Below, in pieces: positions 8,140 through 15,623 of a DNA stretch of 64,000 nt (the stretch's first letter is position 1; each line of letters begins with the position of its first letter). Origin of the DNA: SSF26 sp037443945 (GTDB lineage Bacteria; Chloroflexota; Anaerolineae; J102); contig JBBINH010000006.1 in assembly GCA_037443945.1 (NCBI GenBank), forward strand, positions 1-64,000, written 5' to 3'. The translations under genes and the position numbers were made by a program. The notes under the pieces are model-generated. The model worked only from the letters and a program-made list of their open reading frames with translations, was not told the DNA's origin and searched no databases.

Positions 8140-8592
8140 TCAAGACCACCAGGACAACTGCAGCCGAATGCCCCGTCGCGCCAGTTGGTAGAAGATAAAG
8201 CAGCCCAGGCAAAAGCCAAAGGCCAGGTTAATGCCGGCCAGGGCGACGACGAGGCCGGTCAAGACCCAACCGATCAGGGGCGCCTGCAGGAAAAAGGCCA
8301 CCGTCGCCAGCAGCAGGAAAATCCCACCCAGACCCTGGGCAAAGAGATGAGGTGGCAGTTCATCGGGGACGAGCTGCGGCTTAAGCAAGCCCGCAGGTTT
8401 GAGGAGGTGGCTGTAAACGAGCTTGAACAGCCCGGCACGCGGGAGCAGGGTACCGATCAGCATCACTGCCGCCACGAAGGCCACAAGCCAGGGCTGATTG
8501 AGGACGAAGGCCAACAGGTTGACGAGGATAATGCCGGCTTGATTGACCTTGAGGGCTGTTTGATCGACTTGATGAACGGATGGCTTGGCCAT
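8140..8592 (-). CDS. DUF4395 family membrane protein
   Basis: This 150-residue protein opens MAKPSVHQVDQTALKVNQAGI, typical of DUF4395. Hydrophobic helices lie at about residues 18-48, 85-130 and toward the C-terminus. The FGFCLGCFIFYQL segment carries two Cys in a C-L-G-C arrangement that could be redox active. Function is unproven; the family is repeatedly adjacent to thioredoxin-like and sulfur-transfer genes, as here (thioredoxin gene 14 bp downstream, cysteine synthase 35 bp upstream). It may form a membrane partner of the thioredoxin. Confidence 0.85.
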   Translation of the reverse strand: MAKPSVHQVDQTALKVNQAGIILVNLLAFVLNQPWLVAFVAAVMLIGTLLPRAGLFKLVYSHLLKPAGLLKPQLVPDELPPHLFAQGLGGIFLLLATVAFFLQAPLIGWVLTGLVVALAGINLAFGFCLGCFIFYQLARRGIRLQLSWWS

Positions 8593-8627
8593 GTGCTGTC
8601 ATCTTGGAGAGGAGAAAAGGAAAACGG

Positions 8628-9581
8628 CTAATCGAACAAACCCAAGCTGATGTACTTGGCCCCGCCATCCGGCAACACGGTGACGACGACCCCACGCTCG
8701 AGGGTGCGGGCCAGCTCCAGGGCCGCGTGGACGGCGGCACCGGCGCTGAGGCCGACGAACAACCCTTCTTCGCGCACCAGCCGACGGGCCATCGCCAACG
8801 CCGCCTCGGCTTCGACCCGAAACTCACCGTCCTTGAGCCCGGGGTCATAGATGCCGGGGACGATGGCCGTCGCCATGTGCTTGAGACCCTCGATGACTTC
8901 CAATTCGTTCGCGGGCTCGACCGTGTACAGGCGGATGGCCGGGTTCAACTCCTTCAGCCGCCGACCGACGCCGACAAATGTGCCGCTGGTGCCGATACCG
9001 GCCACGAAGTGAGTGACCCGGCCGCGGGTCTGCTGCCAAATTTCGACGGCGGTGCCGTAGTAGTGGGCTTTCCAGTTCTCGTCGTTGTCGTACTGGTTGG
9101 GATAGTAGTAGCGGTCGGGATGGGCGGCCACCAGTTCGCGCACCAGACGGATGGCGCCATCCGAACCCTCCAACGGGTCGCTGAAGATGAGTTCGGCGCC
9201 GTAGGCGCGGGCGAGTTGCTTGCGTTCGACGGTGACATTGGCAGGCATGACCAGGGTCACCCGATAGCCCTTCGCTGCGCCCACAAGCGCGTAGCCGATG
9301 CCCGTGTTGCCGCTGGTGGCGTCGATGATGGTTTTGGCGGGCGTCAGCTCCCCGCGCCATTCGGCCTGTTCGATCATCCGCAGCGCCGGCCGATCCTTGA
9401 TCGAGCCGCCGGGATTGAACCACTCGGCTTTGACATACACGCTAACCCCCGGCCGCAGTCCGGCCGTCACCTTCTCCAGTTTGAGCAACGGTGTGTTGCC
9501 GATCTGCGCCAAAATGGCCGGCCGTCGCGGACGACGCCAGCGGTCGGGAGCAGGGGTGAGAACACGGGCAGGAGTCGCCAT
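8628..9581 (-). CDS. cysM: Cysteine synthase (PLP-dependent, CysM/CysK family)
   Basis: 317 residues from the ATG at 9581. Fold-type II PLP enzyme: IGNTPLLKLEK near the N-terminus, PGGSIKDRPAL with the PLP lysine, ATSGNTGIGYALVG (phosphate and substrate loop), and GIGTSGTFVGVG. It makes L-cysteine from an O-activated serine and a sulfur donor. The operon also encodes a MoaD-like sulfur carrier and a MoeB-rhodanese activator. This parallels the mycobacterial CysM-CysO-MoeZ route, where the donor is a protein thiocarboxylate instead of free sulfide. That donor assignment is inferred from context. Confidence 0.9.
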   Translation of the reverse strand: MATPARVLTPAPDRWRRPRRPAILAQIGNTPLLKLEKVTAGLRPGVSVYVKAEWFNPGGSIKDRPALRMIEQAEWRGELTPAKTIIDATSGNTGIGYALVGAAKGYRVTLVMPANVTVERKQLARAYGAELIFSDPLEGSDGAIRLVRELVAAHPDRYYYPNQYDNDENWKAHYYGTAVEIWQQTRGRVTHFVAGIGTSGTFVGVGRRLKELNPAIRLYTVEPANELEVIEGLKHMATAIVPGIYDPGLKDGEFRVEAEAALAMARRLVREEGLFVGLSAGAAVHAALELARTLERGVVVTVLPDGGAKYISLGLFD

Positions 9582-9655
9582 AATCCAACGTCCATTCTCG
9601 TGAGAGCGGTGGGGGCCAAACAAGCTCGCCCCCACCGTCGGAAAATCAGAAAGCG

Positions 9656-10501
9656 TTATTTCTCGATAGGAACACCGACAACGTTGCCGTATTCGGTCCA
9701 GGAACCGTCGTAATTGCGCACATTGGGATAACCCAACAGGTAAGTCAGAACAAACCAGGTGTGGCTGCTGCGCTCACCGATGCGACAATAGGCGATGATG
9801 TTCTGGTCGGGGCTGAGGCCGGCCTCGCCTTCGTAGATGGCCTTCAGCTCCTCCACGGATTTGAAGGTGCCGTCCTCGTTCACCGCCCGTGCCCAGGGGA
9901 CATTGCGGGCGCCCTTGATGTGACCTCCACGCAGCGCCCCTTCCTGGGGATAGTTGGGCATGTGCAACAGCTCACCCCGATATTCCTGGGGCGATCGCAC
10001 ATCCACCAACGGCAGCCCCGCCGCCTGATGGGCCAAGACCTGCGAGAGGAAGGCGCGGATCTTGTAGTCCTGGCGCTGGGGGGCATGATAGGTCGCCGGC
10101 GGGAAGCTGGGGACCTCTTTGGTCAGCTCCCGGCCTTCGGCGATCCACTTCTGGCGGCCGCCGTTCATCACGGCTGCCTTCGTGTGACCGAAAAGCTGAA
10201 AAACCCAGAAGGCATAGCAGGCCCACCAGTTGTTCTTGTCGCCGTAGAAGACGACGAAGGTGTCGTTGCTGATGCCGTGCTTGCTGCAGAGCGCTTCAAA
10301 CTGCTTGAGACCGATATAATCGCGGATCACCGGGTCGTTGAGATCGTTGACCCAGTCGATCTTCACGGCATTGCGAATATGGCCGGTATCGTAGAGGAGC
10401 ACATCCTCGTTCGACTCCACCAGACGCACATTGGGATCATCGAGGTGTGCGGCCACCCAATCGGTAGAAACCAGCACTTCGGGATGGGCATATTCAGCCA
10501 T
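9656..10501 (-). CDS. Tandem-rhodanese thiosulfate sulfurtransferase
   Basis: This 281-residue protein has two rhodanese domains. The N-terminal one (about 1-130) is inactive and includes YGDKNNWWACYAFWV. The C-terminal one (about 145-281) has the active-site loop YCRIGERSSHTWFVL with the persulfide-forming Cys. It resembles actinobacterial CysA/SseA-type thiosulfate sulfurtransferases. It probably takes sulfur from thiosulfate or another donor and delivers it as persulfide to the rhodanese-MoeB protein encoded 70 bp upstream. GGAGG lies ahead of the ATG. Confidence 0.93.
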   Translation of the reverse strand: MAEYAHPEVLVSTDWVAAHLDDPNVRLVESNEDVLLYDTGHIRNAVKIDWVNDLNDPVIRDYIGLKQFEALCSKHGISNDTFVVFYGDKNNWWACYAFWVFQLFGHTKAAVMNGGRQKWIAEGRELTKEVPSFPPATYHAPQRQDYKIRAFLSQVLAHQAAGLPLVDVRSPQEYRGELLHMPNYPQEGALRGGHIKGARNVPWARAVNEDGTFKSVEELKAIYEGEAGLSPDQNIIAYCRIGERSSHTWFVLTYLLGYPNVRNYDGSWTEYGNVVGVPIEK

Positions 10502-10571
10502 AGCGAAAAAACCTCCTTGCAGAAGGGTGTGGAAGCGAACATCAAGGCAAGACCCTGGCGGGATAAACCGG

Positions 10572-11840
10572 CTAGCGAGCCTGACCCTGTGGCGCCACGG
10601 CCGCAGGGACCGCGGGCAGGGGCATGCTGATAGCCGCCGTAGGCGTGGGTAGGGTCGCCACGCCGCAGAATTGTTCGTAGTCGATCAGTTCGGTGATGGT
10701 CGGATGCTCGCCGCACAACGGGCAGGTTGGGTCACGACGCACATGGAGGGTACGGAAGCTCTGCTCCAGGGCATCGTACATAAGCAGACGCCCCACCAGG
10801 GGCCGACCGATCCCGGTGATGAGCTTGATCGCCTCCACCGCCTGGATCGAGCCGATAATACCGGGCAATACGCCCAGCACGCCGGCTTCGGCACAGCTCG
10901 GCACCTCACCCGGCGGCGGCGGATCGGGATAAAGGCAGCGATAGCACGGCCCGCCCGCGATGGCGCGCGCCGGATCGGCCGGCTGATACACCGTCACCTG
11001 GCCCTCAAACATGAAGATGGAGGCATCCACCAGCGGAATGCCCAGGAGATGGCAGGCATCGTTGACCAGATAGCGGGTGGGGAAGTTGTCGGAACCGTTC
11101 AGCACCACATCGTAGCCCCGCAGGATGTCAAAGGCATTGGCCGCCGTCAGAGGCTGGCGATAACCGATGACCTCGACATCCGGGTTGAGGTCCTTGAGAC
11201 GCTGGGTGGCCGATTCCACCTTGGGCACACCGATGGTGGACTCGCCGTGCAGGATCTGCCGCTGGAGATTGGTGCGGTCCACGTTGTCGTAATCGACAAT
11301 GCCGATGACTCCCACCCCGGCCGCAGCCAGGTAGAGGGCAGCCGGTGAACCCAAACCACCGGCGCCGACGATAAGCACGCGGGCATCCAGGAGCCGGAGT
11401 TGCCCCTCTTCTCCCAGCTCGGGCAGGATAAGATGCCGAGCATAGCGCTCATGCTGATCGGCCCGCAAGGCGCGAGGCATCTTAAAGGGCAGCCCGGCGT
11501 TAACCCAGCCGCTGAAGCCCCCGCGCATCGAGATGACGTTCTCGTAGCCCAGCTCGTGCAGGTTGTGGGCGGCCAACAGGCTGCGGGTGCCGCCGGCGCA
11601 ATAGAGGACGATGGGGGCCTGACGATCGGGCTGAAGGAATTCGATCTGCAGCTCCAGAAAACTACGGCTGATATGACGGGCGCCGGGCACATGCCCTTGC
11701 AGCCACTCCTCTTCTTCACGGATATCGATCACGGTGAGCGCGAGATCGTGCTGCATCCGCTCATACACCTCGCGCGGGGAAAGTTCGGGCACCTCGGCGC
11801 GCAGCCGGGCCAGAAACTGATCACGCGATAGATAACTCAT
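10572..11840 (-). CDS. Rhodanese-MoeB/ThiF fusion, sulfur-carrier adenylyltransferase/sulfurtransferase
   Basis: This 422-residue protein has a rhodanese domain first (about 1-120; active loop YCAGGTRS) and a MoeB/ThiF E1-like domain second (about 130-390). The E1 part shows GAGGLGSPAALYLAAAG (ATP binding), the NLQRQILH motif, and DNFPTRYLVNDAC. CYRC and CPLC pairs would hold zinc. The domain order is the reverse of MoeZ/MOCS3, which carry the rhodanese at the C-terminus. It adenylates the C-terminal Gly of the sulfur carrier encoded just upstream (4-bp overlap) and converts it to a thiocarboxylate. Residues after about 395 are a low-complexity Ala/Pro tail. Confidence 0.92.
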   Translation of the reverse strand: MSYLSRDQFLARLRAEVPELSPREVYERMQHDLALTVIDIREEEEWLQGHVPGARHISRSFLELQIEFLQPDRQAPIVLYCAGGTRSLLAAHNLHELGYENVISMRGGFSGWVNAGLPFKMPRALRADQHERYARHLILPELGEEGQLRLLDARVLIVGAGGLGSPAALYLAAAGVGVIGIVDYDNVDRTNLQRQILHGESTIGVPKVESATQRLKDLNPDVEVIGYRQPLTAANAFDILRGYDVVLNGSDNFPTRYLVNDACHLLGIPLVDASIFMFEGQVTVYQPADPARAIAGGPCYRCLYPDPPPPGEVPSCAEAGVLGVLPGIIGSIQAVEAIKLITGIGRPLVGRLLMYDALEQSFRTLHVRRDPTCPLCGEHPTITELIDYEQFCGVATLPTPTAAISMPLPAVPAAVAPQGQAR

Positions 11841-12121
11841 AGCACTGAAAATCCTCCTGCCATGGCCGGCACGATCGAGATGGTGTCATCGGGCTTCACC
11901 GGCGTGGCCAATCCCTGCAGGGTGCGGATTTCCTCCTCGTTGACGAAGATGTTGATGAAACGCTTGACCTGGCCGTTGCTGTCGAACAAGCGCTCCCCGA
12001 AGCCGGGATAGCTCCGGTCCAGAGCGGCCAGGATCTCGCCAACGGTTGCGCCCTCGATGGTAAGCCGAGATTGATTGCCGGTAAGCCGACGCAGGGTGGT
12101 GGGAATGAAAACGGTGGACAT
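11837..12121 (-). CDS. MoaD/ThiS-like sulfur-carrier protein with residues after the di-Gly
   Basis: 94 residues from the ATG at 12121. Beta-grasp fold with MSTVFIPTTLRRLTG, an EGATVGEILAALD helix, FINIFVNEEE, and the C-terminal VPAMAGGFSVL. Mature MoaD/ThiS/CysO proteins end in Gly-Gly; here four residues (FSVL) follow. They would need to be removed before adenylation, as known for carriers processed by JAMM peptidases. No such peptidase is seen in the window. It is the first gene of the sulfur operon and overlaps the E1-like gene by 4 bp. No good Shine-Dalgarno is visible. Adjacent cysM suggests a role in cysteine synthesis rather than molybdopterin. Confidence 0.88.
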   Translation of the reverse strand: MSTVFIPTTLRRLTGNQSRLTIEGATVGEILAALDRSYPGFGERLFDSNGQVKRFINIFVNEEEIRTLQGLATPVKPDDTISIVPAMAGGFSVL

Positions 12122-12171
12122 AGCGAATAACAGGTGAGGAACGAATGGGAAGGAAAATGCGGTGAGACCAT

Positions 12172-12204
12172 AAAAAAACTCACCGCCGAAGGAGCGGTGA
12201 GTTT
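12172..12204 (-). terminator. Intrinsic terminator in the leader of the sulfur operon
   Basis: Read on the minus strand: an 11-bp perfect stem (12194-12204 with 12176-12186), a 7-base loop, then a run of seven T. It is a textbook rho-independent terminator, but it lies upstream of the first gene of the operon, so it must act as an attenuator. Confidence 0.9.
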
Positions 12205-12416
12205 GCAGACGAATCAGGCACAAGTTTTGCGCAATCGTCAGACGATCACGCTTATAGAGTTAGGCAAGGAAAACCATGACTGCAGCAACGCGACTCACCG
12301 CTCGAGGCCGGACGCGCGGGGCAGTCGCGCAGGGGAAGTTCCCCCGCACGCGACTACGCCCGCCCCGTACAGGAGCAGGTGAAACCCATCCAACGCTGCG
12401 CGTTGCGAATCATGGT
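12172..12416 (-). ncRNA. Candidate riboswitch/attenuator leader RNA of the cysteine-sulfur operon
   Basis: The RNA read from about 12416 downward can fold in two exclusive ways. Fold 1: closing stem 12410-12416 with 12273-12279 (7 bp), a further 8-bp pairing GCAACGCG/CGCGUUGC, an inner pairing UCACCuGCUC/GAGCGGUGA, and a long inner hairpin with CGGGGC/GCCCCG and GUCGCG/CGCGAC arms. This sequesters GAGCGGUGAGU (12293-12303) and lets the terminator at 12172-12204 form. Fold 2: GAGCGGUGAGU pairs over 11 perfect bp with the terminator's 5' arm (12192-12202), making an antiterminator. This is the logic of an OFF-type riboswitch. It does not match the T-box, SAM, TPP or cobalamin consensus elements as I know them. 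The ligand is unknown; a sulfur metabolite or cofactor is a guess from context. Confidence 0.7.
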
Positions 12417-12420
12417 CCCA

Positions 12421-12449
12421 AGTTTAGAACATAGCCGGCACCATGTCAA
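12421..12449 (-). promoter_or_regulatory. Sigma-70-type promoter of the sulfur operon
   Basis: On the minus strand: TTGACA (12444-12449), a 17-bp spacer, then TAAACT (12421-12426). Transcription would start near 12414, just before the leader RNA. This is the best consensus promoter in the window. Confidence 0.75.
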
Positions 12450-12494
12450 GAAAGCCGGATCACGAAGCGAGACGGCTTCTTGAAGTTTGGAGTG

Positions 12495-12559
12495 GCCGAA
12501 CAGCATCAGGCTGAGCGGCGCGCGGCTTTTCGCGCGTCCGCTCCGGCGAGTCGTTAGGC
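12495..12559. repeat. Strong imperfect hairpin ending in GTTAGGC (attC-like)
   Basis: A 12-bp stem with one bulged base (12513-12524 with 12531-12543) and a 6-base loop is embedded in a 65-bp element. The element starts GCCGAAC and ends GTTAGGC. The right end equals an integron attC core; the left end deviates from the RYYYAAC inverse core. No integrase or cassette array is present in the window. It may be a stray recombination-site relic or a REP-like hairpin. Confidence 0.3.
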
Positions 12560-12629
12560 GTAAGGTTTCATCAGCCCTATACCGTCTCGAATTGCGAACT
12601 TTTAAGCCTTTCGACCGGAACGCGCTTGC

Positions 12630-12908
12630 TCAAACCGAGGATCTCAATACACGCGCATACGACTCATCGAGCGTGGTGCCATCGAGTGCCAGACTCCCGC
12701 GGCGCTGCACCACACAAGGTTGAACTTCCGCCCACAACGTCATACCATCCGACTGACAGCGTAAGAGTAGACGCGTGTAGGCGTCATGCGCTGGCCTATC
12801 ACCGGCAGCCGTCGGATGCGACTTGGCGGTTTCAACGTTGCCGAACACTCTCTGAGCCGCGACCAGAAAGTGAAGGGAGTCCAATTCATCGCACCTGGCT
12901 GGGTTCAT
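12630..12908 (-). pseudogene. Truncated IS4-superfamily-like transposase (N-terminal remnant)
   Basis: This 92-residue open frame resembles the N-terminus of DDE transposases common in Chloroflexota. It has MNPARCDELDSLHFLVA, then RPAHDAYTRLLLR, and ALDGTTLDESYARV, the region of the first catalytic Asp (DGTTLD). It stops right after that motif, and the remaining roughly 250-300 residues of a full enzyme are not found downstream. I judge it non-functional. No clear terminal inverted repeats or target-site duplication were seen. It sits in a roughly 0.9-kb gene-poor scar. Confidence 0.6.
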
Positions 12909-13341
12909 ACCCCAAGTTTACATGAGTCGTGCTGAACTGCGTAACCGTCTCGGTTCCAAAGGGTGTTGGGACGAGAGGAGCCTTCTGCGGAGCGGCCTGG
13001 GCGAGCCAAACGCCAACGGCACCCCGGCCCGCTGCCGACAAACCCCCGGCCTCTCGCTCCGCCGCACCTACCCACAGCCCCAGACGCTCAACCGCATCAG
13101 TCTCGGCCATGAAATGCGGCCCCGGGTAATTGCCTACCCGGCTGCCCGTCACCGTGCACCGATTACAAATCGGCCTCCCTGAGCCCGTTGTGCCGGGCGT
13201 CGGCCCACACCGACGCGACCGGCCGGCGCAGGCCGACCGGAGGCCGAAGGCCTGTGAAGGACGACTTCAGTCGGTACGTAGGCAGTTACGACCCCAATGC
13301 AAAAACCGCTGAGCAGCCCGCCGGTTTGCCACAAGACCGCA
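12909..13341. other. Gene-poor scar with a cluster of short perfect hairpins
   Basis: No gene was recognised. Five short perfect inverted repeats follow one another: 13123-13128/13135-13140 (6 bp), 13059-offset-free 13159-13163/13169-13173 (5 bp), 13183-13187/13194-13198 (5 bp), 13197-13203/13210-13216 (7 bp) and 13241-13245/13249-13253 (5 bp, GAA loop). Such clusters occur in REP/BIME-like elements and at IS200/IS605-type ends. Confidence 0.5.
13301..13327 (-). terminator. Probable intrinsic terminator of the GT39 gene
   Basis: On the minus strand, 15 bases after the GT39 stop: AAACCG (13322-13327) pairs with CGGTTT (13303-13308), followed by TT to give a run of five T. The loop is 13 bases and the stem only 6 bp, so strength is moderate. 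Confidence 0.5.
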
Positions 13342-15441
13342 TCACGGTTGGCGGACGGCCGGCGAAGCAAGCCCCCGGCTCCCTTCGGCGCTGCCCTCTT
13401 CGGCGCCGAGCACAAACACATCCAGAACCACGCTATCGTCACCCGTCTTCAGCGGCAGACGTTCGCCCGTACCCTCATCGTAGAAACCGGTGATCAACCG
13501 ATAGGGGCCGGCCGACAGTGTGGCCGGCAACGGCAGGACGAATGCCGTGCTCACCACAGCGCCCGACGGCCAGCGATCGCTGGGGAACGCTCCCCAAACC
13601 GGATAGGCGTCGGCCTGGGCGACGACGGCGTTGGCCGGATCGAGAAGCTGGTTGAACACCTTCCAGTTGCGGCCGATGGAACCGGTAGCCCGCCAGTACA
13701 AGGCCAGGCGCAGGAAACGGCCCGGTCGGGGCGATGGCGGGCTGAGCGTGTAGCCGATCAGGTCGATACCGTCGGCAAAAGCGGCCGTCAGCGCTCGCGC
13801 CGGCCGCGTCACGGCGGTCGGGCGGCTCCGCCAGGCCTGCACACGGACGTAGGTCGTCCCGGCGAAAACCCGGTCCACATAGAGATGGGCATGGGTCTCC
13901 AGCCAGGCGCGGATGAAGCCGTTGGGATCGTTGACCGTATCGTAACCGCGCAACTGCCAGACCGTATCAAAAGCGGCGAAAAGCGCCTCCAGCCGCGCCG
14001 CCGTCTCCGCAGCCGAAATGGCATAGAAATCGCTGGCCGGATCGCCCCAACCGATGCCGGGATCGCCGTCGACATGACCCGTCAACACCACCACCGGCCC
14101 CTCGCCCACGGCTGCAGACGGGGGCGGAAAGGCACTCAAGCGCCCTAACCAGCCGATCGACTCCGGCCAATAGACCACCAACGCCGGGTAGAGATACCCG
14201 GCATTGACCAAAATGGCATCCTGCGGCCCGACCTGTGCCGCCAGAAAGGCCACGGCCCCACGCAGATCGTCGGCCGCCTCCAGCGTGAAACGCCGGGTGA
14301 AAAAGCGGTACAAACTGAGGCCGTCCACGAGCACGATCGCCGTCAACAGCACCCAGGTCAGCCCTCGACGCCAACCCCGGCCGATGCCGACCGCACCTTG
14401 CCGAACCGACTTGCCGGCCAGCGCCAGCAGCCCGGCGGCGACAAGCACGGGGTAGGCGCCGCTGTAGAGCGCCGCATAGCGCACGTGATACAGCGGCGTC
14501 AGCGTTAGCGAGGCCAGAACGATGAGCAGCAGCGGGCCGATCAGACTCGTCAGCAACAGCCCGGTTCCGCCCCGTCGACCGGGTGCCAACCGGTCGGGCA
14601 GAGCCCAGGCCGCCAACGCCAGCCCCCAGCCCAGCAAGCCCCACGGCCACCACGGCCTCGGCTCCAGGGATTGACCGGCCAGAAGGGCCACGCCGACCTC
14701 GTTGACCACGGTCACCACCAGGCTGAGGGCATCGGTAACCTGACGCCAGGGTGGTACGGGCGGGTCGAGAGCCTGGCGCCAGGCATGGGGCAACCAGGGA
14801 GCATACAGGACGATCACTCCCACCTGGACCGCCAGCCAGCGCCCCAGGCGGCGCGGCTGCCGGGCCAGCCAGGCCAGGACGAACAGATTGAGCGCCACCA
14901 GGGCAAAAGCGCTGTAGTACAACGTCCACAGGCTGAGCGCCGCCAAAACGGCATAGGCCATCGGCCACATCCACCCCCGGCCACCCTTTCGTAAAAAGCG
15001 CCCAATGACGATCAGCAGAAGCAACAACCAAAACGCCCCCAACGTGTACATCCGCACTTCCTGGCTGTACCACACCCCCAACGGGCTAAGCGCCGCCAAC
15101 AACGCCGCCACCAGCCCCACCTGCGGCCTGTAGAACCACAACCCCAGATGGGCTGCGAGCGCCACATGGAGCAGGCCAAACCACAACGACAGGAAGGCCA
15201 GGGCAAATTCGCTCCCGCCGGCCAGCAGACGCCAGCCGTGGAGCAGGGCGTAGTAAAGCGGAGGATGGATGTCGCGGGCCGTATGCGCCCACATGGCCGG
15301 CAACGTCTTGCTCGCCAACAGGGCGCTGACGGTCTCATCGTACCACAGGCTATCGGCGCCCAGGCGATAGAGCCGCAGGGCGAAGCCGACCATCAGGATG
15401 ACCAACAGCAACGCACGCTGGCGGACGGTGAAACGGCTCAT
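13342..15441 (-). CDS. Membrane glycosyltransferase, GT39/ArnT-PMT family
   Basis: 699 residues from the ATG opening MSRFTVRQRALLL; a longer frame to 15516 is not conserved in character. It is a polytopic membrane protein with about 11-12 hydrophobic helices. The first extracytoplasmic loop has SLWYDETVSALL, the D-E pair that is catalytic in GT-C enzymes, followed by the family's HPPLYYALLHGW motif. The last 200 residues form a soluble beta-rich extracytoplasmic domain. It probably transfers a sugar from a polyprenyl-phosphate donor to a protein or lipid outside the membrane. Acceptor unknown. Confidence 0.88.
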   Translation of the reverse strand: MSRFTVRQRALLLVILMVGFALRLYRLGADSLWYDETVSALLASKTLPAMWAHTARDIHPPLYYALLHGWRLLAGGSEFALAFLSLWFGLLHVALAAHLGLWFYRPQVGLVAALLAALSPLGVWYSQEVRMYTLGAFWLLLLLIVIGRFLRKGGRGWMWPMAYAVLAALSLWTLYYSAFALVALNLFVLAWLARQPRRLGRWLAVQVGVIVLYAPWLPHAWRQALDPPVPPWRQVTDALSLVVTVVNEVGVALLAGQSLEPRPWWPWGLLGWGLALAAWALPDRLAPGRRGGTGLLLTSLIGPLLLIVLASLTLTPLYHVRYAALYSGAYPVLVAAGLLALAGKSVRQGAVGIGRGWRRGLTWVLLTAIVLVDGLSLYRFFTRRFTLEAADDLRGAVAFLAAQVGPQDAILVNAGYLYPALVVYWPESIGWLGRLSAFPPPSAAVGEGPVVVLTGHVDGDPGIGWGDPASDFYAISAAETAARLEALFAAFDTVWQLRGYDTVNDPNGFIRAWLETHAHLYVDRVFAGTTYVRVQAWRSRPTAVTRPARALTAAFADGIDLIGYTLSPPSPRPGRFLRLALYWRATGSIGRNWKVFNQLLDPANAVVAQADAYPVWGAFPSDRWPSGAVVSTAFVLPLPATLSAGPYRLITGFYDEGTGERLPLKTGDDSVVLDVFVLGAEEGSAEGSRGLASPAVRQP

Positions 15442-15623
15442 GGAGCAAGTGTACACAAAAGGGCCGCCGAAAGGAATTGACCATCCCAACCGGCAGGCGA
15501 TCGGCAGCGCCCCCACAGCCCGGCGGGTCGAACCGTTTTACAATGGCGCTGTTACCGGCCCGATGGGTATGGTGGCCAAGCAGACCGGCAAGCCCCCTCA
15601 TCGCGAGTTCCTCGGTGTCATTT

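Noticed and set aside
12172..12416. T-box leader for a cysteine gene
   Set aside because: The terminator/antiterminator logic fits, but the conserved T-box UGGNACCGCG and specifier-loop layout were not found.
12886..13152. 88-residue minus-strand frame ending LGYEPSQVR
   Set aside because: No family likeness or ribosome binding site; it lies in the hairpin-rich scar upstream of the transposase remnant.
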